Below the pieces are notes generated by a model. The model worked only from the letters and a program-made list of their open reading frames with translations, had not been told where the DNA came from and searched no databases. From assembly GCA_009787035.1 (NCBI GenBank), contig WRGV01000141.1, positions 1 through 5,410 of the forward strand: a stretch of DNA of 5,410 nt, written 5' to 3'. Positions 1 through 5,410 of the stretch are shown in pieces. Source of the stretch: Propionibacteriaceae bacterium (GTDB lineage Bacteria > Actinomycetota > Actinomycetes > Propionibacteriales > Propionibacteriaceae). Positions within the stretch are counted from its first letter, which is position 1; every line of letters begins with the position of its first letter. A program made the position numbers and the translations under genes.

Positions 1-3
1 GTG

Positions 4-55
4 TGGGCCAGGGGGCGGCCGTCCGTACCCGTCAAACGGACGGCCGCCTGGCCCA
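4..55 (-). terminator. Probable terminator of the sugar-transporter operon
   Basis: A long GC-rich inverted repeat follows the last permease gene by about 40 bases. The left arm (4-25) and right arm (37-55) pair over 19 base pairs, interrupted only by three extra G residues in the left arm; one further T-A pair closes a loop of 9 bases. There is no run of T after the stem on either strand, so it is not a classical intrinsic terminator, but strong stems without a T tract are common after actinobacterial genes. It could act on either strand or protect the 3' end of the mRNA. What lies to the left is outside the window. Confidence 0.6.
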
Positions 56-60
56 GGCGG
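44..60. repeat. Perfect 17-base palindrome overlapping the terminator stem
   Basis: CCGCCTGG and CCAGGCGG flank a single central C. The left half is part of the right arm of the larger inverted repeat at 4-55, so this small hairpin and the long stem cannot form together. It may be a by-product of the GC-rich repeat or an alternative fold. Confidence 0.4.
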
Positions 61-97
61 TGCGGCATGCTGAGATCAGCGACGCGCACCAGGTTTG

Positions 98-982
98 TCA
101 TCCCTTGACCGCTCCCGTCAGGCCGCCGACGATGCGGCGCTCGAACGCGCTGAAGAAGATCAGCGCCGGCAACATCGCGATCGAGGTGAAGGCCAAGACC
201 TGTGCGGTGTCGACGGAGTGAGCGGTGGAGAACATCTGCACGCCGAGTGGCAGCGTGTATTGCGATTGGTCGCTGAACATGTACAGCGGCAGCATGTAGC
301 TGTTCCACGACCCGACGAAGGTCAAGATTCCGACCGTGACCACACCCGGCAGCGACAGCGGGATGACCATGCGGGCGAAGAATCCGAGCCTGGTGCAGCC
401 GTCCACGGTTGCCGCCTCCTCGATCTCCTTCGGGATGGCGGCCAGGAACGGCGTCAGGATGATGACGGTCTGTGGCAGACCGAAGGCGATCTGCGGCAGG
501 ATGACGCTCCAGGGGGAGCCCGCCAGGTGTGTCCTGATCATCATGATGTACAGCGGCGTGATGGCGATGGAAAGCGGGAACATCAGGCCGGAGGCGAACA
601 GCAGGTAGATGGCGTTGCGCAGCTTGAAGCGGTACCGGGCCAGCGCATAGCTGGCCATCACTCCGAACACGACCACCACCACGACGGTGATGAGGGCGAT
701 GTAGAGCGAGTTCCAGGCCATGTGCCAGAACGACGACATCTTGAGCACGTCGATGTAATGCGCGAGCACCCACGGATGCGGGAAGCCTGCCGGCTTGACC
801 GTGATCTGCGAGTTGTCGCGAAAGCCGTTGACGATGATGTACAGCACCGGTGCGATGCAGATGGCGATGACGCACAAGGCGATGAAGTAGATGACCGGGT
901 TGCCCCAGCCGCCGTCCGCGGGGGACGTCTTCAGGATCTGGATCTCGCCGGTGCGCTTGTCTGTGAGCTTGACTTTGGGCAT
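98..982 (-). CDS. Carbohydrate ABC transporter permease, MalG/UgpE type (CUT1 family)
   Basis: This 294-residue inner-membrane subunit forms one half of the translocation channel of a sugar importer. Six hydrophobic segments are visible, at roughly residues 29-53, 91-114, 122-147, 158-181, 212-232 and 262-281. The cytoplasmic EAA loop that docks onto the ATPase is present as E189-A190-A191 with G195 and the closing VIP at 206-208. The C-terminal ending, with ERRIVGGLTGAVKG, is typical of MalG-like permeases, and the length is normal. The ATG at 982 lies 3 bases after the stop of the preceding permease gene and has a strong Shine-Dalgarno run (GGGGAGGAG, bases 989-997 on the minus strand) embedded in the end of that gene. 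It is the last gene of the operon. The sugar cannot be named from this subunit. Confidence 0.95.
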   Translation of the reverse strand: MPKVKLTDKRTGEIQILKTSPADGGWGNPVIYFIALCVIAICIAPVLYIIVNGFRDNSQITVKPAGFPHPWVLAHYIDVLKMSSFWHMAWNSLYIALITVVVVVVFGVMASYALARYRFKLRNAIYLLFASGLMFPLSIAITPLYIMMIRTHLAGSPWSVILPQIAFGLPQTVIILTPFLAAIPKEIEEAATVDGCTRLGFFARMVIPLSLPGVVTVGILTFVGSWNSYMLPLYMFSDQSQYTLPLGVQMFSTAHSVDTAQVLAFTSIAMLPALIFFSAFERRIVGGLTGAVKG

Positions 983-985
983 CGC

Positions 986-1990
986 TCACTCCTCCCCGGC
1001 CTCGGTCAGAGCGCCCTCAGTGTCGCGGTTGAGGATGAACCGCTGGTAGGCGATCGCGACGACGAGCGAGATGAGGAAGACGACGATGGCGATGGCCGAG
1101 CCACGGCCCAGTTGTCCGGACAGACGTCCGTTCTGGGCCATGAAGTACGCCATCGTGGAGACGCCCGCGATGTTGGCGATGTACTGGCCCCAGATGACGT
1201 AGACCAGATCGAACAGCTGCATTGATCCGATGATCGACAGGAACGCCCAGATCTTGATGGTCGGCTTGAGCAGCGGCAGCATGATGTGCCACTGGATCTG
1301 CCAGTACGAGGCGCCGTCGACGGCGGCCGCCTCCGAGAGCTCCTCGGGGATTCCTTGCAGGCCGGCGAGCATCAGGATGATCGCGAAACCGATGTACTTC
1401 CAGGTCAGAATGAACATCAACGTCCAGATGGCAACCTTGGGGCTGGACAACCAACCGACATGCGCGTTCAAGAGGTCGTTGACCGCGCCCGTGTCCTGCA
1501 GCATCAGTGACATCCCGATGCCGACGATGGCTTCGGAGATGACGTACGGCACGAAGACGAGGACGCGGATGATCGAGCGTCCGCGCATCTTCTGGTTGAG
1601 CAGCAGCGCGAGCAGAATGGCAAGCGGGCCCTGCATGACCAGCGACAGGACGAGGATGATGCCGTTGTGCTTGACGGCGTCCCAGAACTGGGGATTGGTC
1701 AGCGTCCACTTGTAGTTCGCCCAACCGACGGGATTGGGCGTTCCGAAGCCCTTCCACGAGTAGAAGGAGTAGTACAGCGCGACGATCACGGGGACGATGA
1801 CGAAGGCCAGGAAGATGATGACCGCGGGCCCGGACAGCAGCGTGACCTCCAGTCCCGCCCGGATCCCGCCGCTGTTCTTGCGCCGGGGACGGCTCGAGGG
1901 TGGCAACACGTGGTTGCCACCCTCGGAGCGCGTTAACCCGTTGAGCGCAATCTCCGGTGCGGCCGTAGCCGCGGATAGAGACTCGCTCAT
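986..1990 (-). CDS. Carbohydrate ABC transporter permease, MalF/UgpA type (CUT1 family)
   Basis: This 334-residue membrane subunit pairs with the MalG-type permease to form the import channel. Hydrophobic segments lie at roughly residues 50-74, 108-131, 141-163, 186-211, 246-266 and 297-317. A canonical EAA loop for ATPase contact is seen at E220-A221-A222, G226, I236, L238-P239. Residues 1-45 form a polar, poorly conserved-looking N-terminal tail rich in Ser, Arg and Pro before the first membrane segment. The ATG at 1990 is 4 bases after the stop of the binding-protein gene, but no Shine-Dalgarno sequence precedes it, so translation probably depends on coupling. The only later in-frame starts before the first membrane segment are GTG and TTG codons (residues 28 and 29) inside a strong hairpin, which makes the ATG the better choice. 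The length is slightly above the usual size because of the tail. Confidence 0.95.
   Translation of the reverse strand: MSESLSAATAAPEIALNGLTRSEGGNHVLPPSSRPRRKNSGGIRAGLEVTLLSGPAVIIFLAFVIVPVIVALYYSFYSWKGFGTPNPVGWANYKWTLTNPQFWDAVKHNGIILVLSLVMQGPLAILLALLLNQKMRGRSIIRVLVFVPYVISEAIVGIGMSLMLQDTGAVNDLLNAHVGWLSSPKVAIWTLMFILTWKYIGFAIILMLAGLQGIPEELSEAAAVDGASYWQIQWHIMLPLLKPTIKIWAFLSIIGSMQLFDLVYVIWGQYIANIAGVSTMAYFMAQNGRLSGQLGRGSAIAIVVFLISLVVAIAYQRFILNRDTEGALTEAGEE
989..997 (-). promoter_or_regulatory. Ribosome binding site of the second permease gene
   Basis: GGGGAGGAG on the minus strand lies 6 bases before the ATG at 982 and overlaps the last codons of the upstream permease. It supports the chosen start and points to translational coupling. 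Confidence 0.8.
1895..1925. repeat. Perfect 13-bp hairpin inside the start of the first permease gene
   Basis: The arms 1895-1907 and 1913-1925 are exact reverse complements around a 5-base loop. In the operon mRNA this is a GC-rich 13-bp stem, beginning 65 bases after the permease A of ATG and about 70 bases after the binding-protein stop codon. It falls in the polar N-terminal tail (around residues 22-32), where the protein sequence is least constrained. No T run follows, so it is not a simple terminator. A role as an RNA stability or attenuation element is inference. Confidence 0.75.
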
Positions 1991-1994
1991 GAGG

Positions 1995-3323
1995 CTAGCC
2001 GTTGTTGGCCAGAGCGGTGTTCATCTGGGCCAGCGCCTTGTCGGGCGTCAGCTGGCCGGCGAGCATGCCCACGACAGCCTGGTTGACAGCGTTGCCGGCA
2101 TCCTGGCCGAGAGCGCTGTCGAACCACAGCAGCGTGTACTTGGCCTTGCTCAGCGCCTCAGCGGCGGTCTTGGTGGCCGGATCGGTCACCGCATCCGCGG
2201 CCGTCGGGTTGGCCGGGATGGTGCTGAACGCCACGGCGTACAGCTTCTGCTGCGCGGTCGAACCGAGGAAGTTCAGGAAGTTGACGCACGCAGGCTCCGG
2301 AGCCTTGGCCGAGCAGGACCAGCCGTCCGCGCCGGCCATCAGGGCCGTCGGATCACCCTGTCCGCCGGGCACGGCCGGGAACGGGAAGTAGCCGAGGTCA
2401 GGCAGGTTCTTGCCATCGGGCGTCAGACCGCCGATGACTCCTGGATCCCACGCGCCCTGGAGCTCCATGGCAGCCTTGTAGTTGGCGACCAGACCAGCCG
2501 AGGAACCAGCGCCCTGCTGGCCGACGGTCGTGAGGAAGCCCGGGTTCCACGGGTTGGTCTTGTTGAATGCGTCGAGGTCGTTGAGGGCCTTGAGCCAGCA
2601 GGGATCGGACAGGCTCTTCAGCTGCCCGGTGGCCAGCTGGCTAGCGGTGTCCTGCGTGCACTCGCGCAGCGAGAACTGGTAGAACCAGTGCGCGGCCGGC
2701 CAGGCATCCTTCGCGCCCAGTGCGATCGGGGCAAAGTCAGTGCCACCGGCGGCCTTCAGCTTGGTGACCGCGGCGTTCAGCGAATCCATATCGGTGATCG
2801 ACGAAGCGGTGACGCCAGCCTTCTGGAAGAGGTTCTGGCTGTACCAGAAGCCCTCGGGCTGGATGTCGAGCGGCATCGCGTAGATCTTGTTGTTCAGCGA
2901 ATCCACGGCGAAGCCGCCGCCGATCTGCGACTTGACGTTCGAATCGATCAGGTTCGTGATGTCCAAGACCTGCCCGGCATTCACCTGGTCGGCGAGCTTG
3001 CCGCCGCCGCGCTGCAGGAAGATGTCCGGCGTGGTGTTGGCCGCCATGGCTGCCTGAAGCTTGCCGTCGAAGTCCTCATTCTGGACGACCTGAGCGTTGA
3101 TGGTCACGCCCGGGTTGTTCGCCTCGAAGGTCTTGACAGCCTGCTGCCAGTAGGCCAGGCCTTGGCCGCTGGTGGCGTTGTGCCACAGCGTCAGGGTGAC
3201 CGGGCCGGACGATGATGGTGTCGTGTTGCTTGAACTGTTGTTGCTGCAGGCCGAGAGCCCGACAAGCAGCGTGGCCGCAGCCAGCAGGCCGATAACGACC
3301 TGTGAGGTCTTGCGGATGTGCAT
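1995..3323 (-). CDS. Extracellular sugar-binding lipoprotein of a CUT1 ABC transporter (SBP family 1)
   Basis: This 442-residue solute-binding protein captures the sugar outside the membrane and delivers it to the two permeases encoded next in the operon. The N-terminus has a lipoprotein signal: basic start (HIRK), hydrophobic core to about residue 23, and lipobox L23-S24-A25-C26, so mature protein should be lipid-anchored at C26. A Ser/Asn/Thr/Pro linker follows to about residue 40, then the family 1 binding-protein fold begins with VTLTLWHNATSG. Further family signs are GKLQAAMAANTTPDIF near 87-102 and KAAMELQGAWDPG near 283-295. Many Trp residues (48, 59, 160, 208, 213, 243, 259, 292, 335, 400) fit sugar stacking. 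Four mature-domain cysteines (222, 242, 337, 346) could form two disulfides. The ATG at 3323 follows a strong GAGGAGG. The substrate is not determinable from sequence; an oligosaccharide is likely. Confidence 0.95.
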   Translation of the reverse strand: MHIRKTSQVVIGLLAAATLLVGLSACSNNSSSNTTPSSSGPVTLTLWHNATSGQGLAYWQQAVKTFEANNPGVTINAQVVQNEDFDGKLQAAMAANTTPDIFLQRGGGKLADQVNAGQVLDITNLIDSNVKSQIGGGFAVDSLNNKIYAMPLDIQPEGFWYSQNLFQKAGVTASSITDMDSLNAAVTKLKAAGGTDFAPIALGAKDAWPAAHWFYQFSLRECTQDTASQLATGQLKSLSDPCWLKALNDLDAFNKTNPWNPGFLTTVGQQGAGSSAGLVANYKAAMELQGAWDPGVIGGLTPDGKNLPDLGYFPFPAVPGGQGDPTALMAGADGWSCSAKAPEPACVNFLNFLGSTAQQKLYAVAFSTIPANPTAADAVTDPATKTAAEALSKAKYTLLWFDSALGQDAGNAVNQAVVGMLAGQLTPDKALAQMNTALANNG

Positions 3324-3327
3324 TGTG

Positions 3328-3334
3328 CCTCCTC
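3328..3334 (-). promoter_or_regulatory. Ribosome binding site of the sugar-binding protein gene
   Basis: GAGGAGG on the minus strand ends 4 bases before the ATG at 3323. It is a near-perfect match to the anti-Shine-Dalgarno sequence and fixes the start just upstream of the lipoprotein signal peptide. Confidence 0.85.
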
Positions 3335-3340
3335 ATTGAG

Positions 3341-3351
3341 CGAAACTTTCG
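3341..3351. promoter_or_regulatory. Operator-like palindrome, box 1 (CGAAACTTTCG)
   Basis: A perfect 11-base inverted repeat, CGAAA-C-TTTCG, lies 17 bases upstream of the binding-protein start codon and about 29 bases downstream of its predicted -10 element, so it would fall in the 5' leader. Its core recurs at box 2. Short symmetric boxes of this shape are typical of LacI-family sugar regulators, and similar GAAA-N-TTTC boxes occur, as far as I recall, near Streptomyces xylanase/xyloside genes. A repressor bound here would block transcription into the operon. The regulator itself is not in the window. Confidence 0.6.
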
Positions 3352-3357
3352 TCTGAT

Positions 3358-3368
3358 GGCGAGTCGCC
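3358..3368. repeat. Perfect 11-base palindrome GGCGA-G-TCGCC in the operon leader
   Basis: This exact inverted repeat sits between the predicted transcription start (near 3373) and operator-like box 1. Its centre is 17 bases from the centre of box 1. It is unrelated in sequence to the GAAACTTTC boxes. It could be a second protein-binding site or chance; the one-base spacer makes it a poor RNA hairpin. Confidence 0.35.
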
Positions 3369-3379
3369 TTCAACAAAGA

Positions 3380-3388
3380 TTTATACCA
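3380..3388 (-). promoter_or_regulatory. Extended -10 promoter of the sugar-transporter operon
   Basis: On the minus strand TGGTATAAA combines a good -10 hexamer (TATAAA, 3380-3385) with an upstream TG, an extended -10 pattern that can work without a strong -35. No good -35 is present at 17 bases; a TTGTCC lies 22 bases upstream, which is too far to count. Transcription would begin near 3373 and give a leader of about 50 bases that includes box 1. Confidence 0.55.
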
Positions 3389-3451
3389 TTCGGAGAGCTC
3401 CTGCGCTGGACAATCGCACGTACGACACGGCTACGGTTTGGTAACTCTTGT

Positions 3452-3462
3452 GGAAACTTTCG
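3452..3462. promoter_or_regulatory. Operator-like palindrome, box 2 (GGAAACTTTCG)
   Basis: The nine-base core GAAACTTTC (3453-3461) is identical to the core of box 1, with the outermost pair mismatched. Its centre is 111 bases from that of box 1. A separate inverted repeat, GTGGA at 3450-3454 and TCCAC at 3466-3470, overlaps it off-centre. Box 2 lies about 130 bases before the rel start and just downstream of a second TGGTATA element on the minus strand, so it could serve the operon through a second promoter or through looping between boxes. Confidence 0.5.
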
Positions 3463-3471
3463 CGGTCCACT

Positions 3472-3480
3472 TGTATACCA
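3472..3480 (-). promoter_or_regulatory. Possible second extended -10 element for the sugar operon
   Basis: TGGTATACA on the minus strand repeats the TGGTATA of the proximal promoter. It contains the palindrome GTATAC (3473-3478), so a -10-like sequence can also be read on the plus strand. No convincing -35 is seen for either direction. If active on the minus strand, its start point would fall at or beside box 2. Confidence 0.25.
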
Positions 3481-3551
3481 GAGTATGGGACGAGGCATCG
3501 AGCGCGTCTCACGGCGACCGGTCGGCCAGGCATGAGCCGAACAACAGAGGC

Positions 3552-3557
3552 TAGACT
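3552..3557 (+). promoter_or_regulatory. Possible -10 element for rel
   Basis: TAGACT fits the TANNNT pattern of actinobacterial housekeeping -10 elements and would place the transcript start near 3564, about 29 bases before the rel ATG. No matching -35 is found at 16-18 bases upstream, so this is a weak call. Confidence 0.25.
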
Positions 3558-3580
3558 TGACGCCACGAGAAGACAGACCC

Positions 3581-3586
3581 GGGGAG
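3581..3586 (+). promoter_or_regulatory. Ribosome binding site of rel
   Basis: GGGGAG lies 6 bases before the ATG at 3593. It decides the start among the few possible codons in the variable N-terminal region. Confidence 0.75.
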
Positions 3587-3592
3587 CGGTAT

Positions 3593-5410
3593 ATGGCAAG
3601 TGATGTCGCAGACCGGGTGGGGTCTGGCACCGATGCCCCCGAGCGGGGGTCGGCGGCCGAGCGGGCCGCGAGCGGCCCCGAGCAGCCCCGGCTGCGCATG
3701 CGGCAGCGCCTGGCTCGGCTGGGGGCGGTGAAGTCGCCGCAGTCGGCCGTCCTCGATCCGCTGTTCACGATCGTCAAGGCAAATCACCCGAAGGCCGACC
3801 TGGATGAGGTCGCCCGGGCCTACCGCACCGCCGAGCACTACCACACCGGGCAGATGCGCAAGAGTGGCGATCCGTACATCACGCATCCGCTGGCCGTCGC
3901 AACGATCCTGGCCGAGCTCGGCATGACTGAGACGACGCTGTGCGCGGGCCTGCTGCACGACACTGTCGAAGACACGTCGTACACGCTGGAGCAGCTGCGT
4001 GCCGATTTCGGCGACGAGATCGCGCTGCTGGTGGACGGTGTGACCAAGCTCGACAAGATCACCTACGGCGAGTCGGCCAAGGTCGAGACGATCCGCAAGA
4101 TGGTGCTGGCGATGAGCCACGACATCCGCGTGCTCGTCATCAAGCTGGCTGACCGGCTGCACAACATGCGCACCATCGGGTTCCTCGCCCCCGAGAAGCA
4201 GCAGCGCATCGCCAAGGAGACGCTGGAGATTTTCGCGCCTCTTGCCCACCGCCTGGGCATGAATGCGATCAAGTGGGAGCTGGAAGACCTGTCCTTCGCC
4301 ACGCTGCAGCCCAAGATCTACGACGAGATCGTCCGGCTGGTGGCCCAGGCCGCGCCCGAGCGCGAGCGCCAGCTGACGATCGTCACCGATCAGGTGAACG
4401 CCGACCTGGGCGCGGCCGGCATCAAGGCGACCGTCTACGGGCGTCCGAAGCACTACTACTCGATCTACCAGAAGATGGTGGTGCGCGGGCGCGAGTTCAA
4501 GGACATCTACGACCTGGTGGGGCTGCGCCTGCTGGTGCCGTCGCTGCGCGACTGCTACGCCGCCCTCGGCGTGCTGCACTCGCGGTGGACGCCGCTGCCC
4601 GGCCGGTTCAAGGACTACATCGCGCTGCCCAAGTACAACATGTACCAGTCGCTGCACACGACGGTGCTGGGCCCGGGCGGCAAGCCCGTCGAGTTCCAGA
4701 TCCGGACGTACGACATGCACAACCGCGCCGAGTACGGCGTCGCCGCGCACTGGAAGTACAAGCAGAACCCCAACGCGGTCACGGGCACCGTCGATCCGGG
4801 CAGCCGTGAGCTGGCCTGGGTGGCCGAGCTGACCCGCTGGACGCGCGAGGCGGACGACCCGGGCGAGTTCCTCGACTCGCTGCGGTACGAGGTGGGGTCG
4901 GACGAGGTCTACGTCTTCACGCCCAAGGGCGACGTCATGGCGCTGCCGGTGGGTTCGACGCCGGTTGATCTGGCGTACGCCATTCACACCGAGGTGGGGC
5001 ACCGCTGCATCGGCGCGCGCGCGAACGGACGCATGGTGCCGTTGGAGTCGAAGCTGCACAACGGCGACCAGGTTGAGATCCTGACGAGCAAGGCCGAGGG
5101 TGCGGGCCCCAGCCGCGACTGGCTGGGCTTCGTCGCCAGCCCGCGCGCCAAGCAGAAGATCCGGCAGTACTTCACCAAGGAACGCCGGGAAGAGGCCATC
5201 GATCAGGGCAAGGATCTGCTGGCGCGCCAGCTGCGCAAGACCGGCCTGCCGCTGCAGCGCCTGCTGACACTGGAGCATCTGACCGCGGTGGCCGACGGCT
5301 ACAAGCTGGCCGACGTCAACTCGCTGTACGCGGCCCTCGGCGAGGGCTCGATCGGTGCGGCCGGGGTCGTCCAACGGCTGGTCGCCACCGAGGGCGGCCT
5401 GGAGGAGGCC
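3593..5410 (+). CDS. rel: Bifunctional (p)ppGpp synthetase/hydrolase Rel, 3' end cut by the window
   Basis: This cytoplasmic stringent-response enzyme transfers pyrophosphate from ATP to GDP or GTP to make (p)ppGpp and also degrades it. The 606 codons seen run to the window edge without a stop. After a variable Gly/Ala/Arg-rich N-terminus (about 1-50) comes the HD hydrolase domain with R89, H98, H122-D123, E126-D127 and D187 all present, so hydrolysis should be active. The synthetase domain has G283, D307, E367 and the charged motif R338-F-K340-D341; RXKD at this site marks bifunctional Rel rather than synthetase-only RelA, which carries [12 protein letters not shown] follows. A TGS domain spans about 436-497 ([20 protein letters not shown]), then the start of the helical domain. 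The zinc-finger and ACT/RRM parts should lie beyond the edge, given usual lengths above 700 residues. It is transcribed divergently from the sugar operon and has its own ribosome binding site. Confidence 0.97.
   Translation, partial: MASDVADRVGSGTDAPERGSAAERAASGPEQPRLRMRQRLARLGAVKSPQSAVLDPLFTIVKANHPKADLDEVARAYRTAEHYHTGQMRKSGDPYITHPLAVATILAELGMTETTLCAGLLHDTVEDTSYTLEQLRADFGDEIALLVDGVTKLDKITYGESAKVETIRKMVLAMSHDIRVLVIKLADRLHNMRTIGFLAPEKQQRIAKETLEIFAPLAHRLGMNAIKWELEDLSFATLQPKIYDEIVRLVAQAAPERERQLTIVTDQVNADLGAAGIKATVYGRPKHYYSIYQKMVVRGREFKDIYDLVGLRLLVPSLRDCYAALGVLHSRWTPLPGRFKDYIALPKYNMYQSLHTTVLGPGGKPVEFQIRTYDMHNRAEYGVAAHWKYKQNPNAVTGTVDPGSRELAWVAELTRWTREADDPGEFLDSLRYEVGSDEVYVFTPKGDVMALPVGSTPVDLAYAIHTEVGHRCIGARANGRMVPLESKLHNGDQVEILTSKAEGAGPSRDWLGFVASPRAKQKIRQYFTKERREEAIDQGKDLLARQLRKTGLPLQRLLTLEHLTAVADGYKLADVNSLYAALGEGSIGAAGVVQRLVATEGGLEEA

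Noticed and set aside
95..1225. A 376-codon open frame on the plus strand rich in Asp, Arg, His and Gln
   Set aside because: It is the antisense shadow of the two permease genes, whose membrane segments and EAA loops are unambiguous.
1797..3215. A 472-codon open frame on the plus strand
   Set aside because: It lies opposite the binding-protein gene, has Arg/Gly/Val-rich low-complexity composition and no family features, and is explained by third-position GC bias of the real gene.
3515..3524. Ten-base palindrome CGACCGGTCG upstream of rel
   Set aside because: It is short and made mostly of G and C, has no second copy in the window and no clear relation to a promoter, so chance is the simplest explanation.
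3302..3535. Short open frames on both strands across the intergenic region
   Set aside because: None has a good ribosome binding site or a recognisable product, and they overlap the promoter and operator-like elements.
3551..5374. A 607-codon open frame on the minus strand opposite rel
   Set aside because: It is antisense to a clear Rel protein with all active-site residues. Its translation is Arg/Val/Leu/His/Gln-rich without any recognisable domain, as expected for a shadow frame in GC-rich DNA.
1..5410. Search for CRISPR repeats, tRNA or rRNA genes, insertion-sequence ends and phage genes
   Set aside because: No regularly spaced repeats, RNA-gene signatures, transposase-like protein or terminal inverted repeats with target duplications were seen.

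Overview
The window reads as chromosomal DNA of a high-GC actinobacterium. Codon third positions are strongly G/C, the (p)ppGpp synthetase/hydrolase is of the actinobacterial Rel type, and the sugar ABC transporter lacks its own ATPase gene, as is common in actinobacteria that share one MsiK-type ATPase. A propionibacterial relative is possible, but the sequence alone does not settle the genus.

Left part, minus strand, read from right to left: a compact three-gene CUT1 carbohydrate ABC transporter operon. It consists of a lipoprotein substrate-binding protein (3323 to 1995), a MalF/UgpA-type permease (1990 to 986) and a MalG/UgpE-type permease (982 to 98), with gaps of only 4 and 3 bases. A long imperfect inverted repeat at 4-55 follows the last gene and probably ends the transcript. 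No ATPase, glycosidase or regulator gene is visible; these would lie outside the window or be encoded elsewhere.

Middle, 3324-3592: a divergent control region of about 270 bases. It holds a good extended -10 promoter for the sugar operon, a second weaker copy of the same TGGTATA element, and two copies of the palindromic core GAAACTTTC. The proximal copy lies in the 5' leader just ahead of the ribosome binding site. This layout suggests LacI-family repression. Similar boxes are known to me from xylanase/xyloside genes of Streptomyces, which makes xylo-oligosaccharides a reasonable but unproven substrate guess.

Right part, plus strand: a bifunctional Rel (p)ppGpp synthetase/hydrolase starting at 3593 and cut by the window end after 606 codons. 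HD hydrolase, synthetase and TGS domains are complete and their key residues are present.

Nothing here is clearly a new system. The items most worth a second look are the paired operator-like boxes, a perfect 13-bp hairpin inside the start of the first permease gene that may set binding-protein versus permease levels, and the location of rel beside a sugar operon rather than behind apt.
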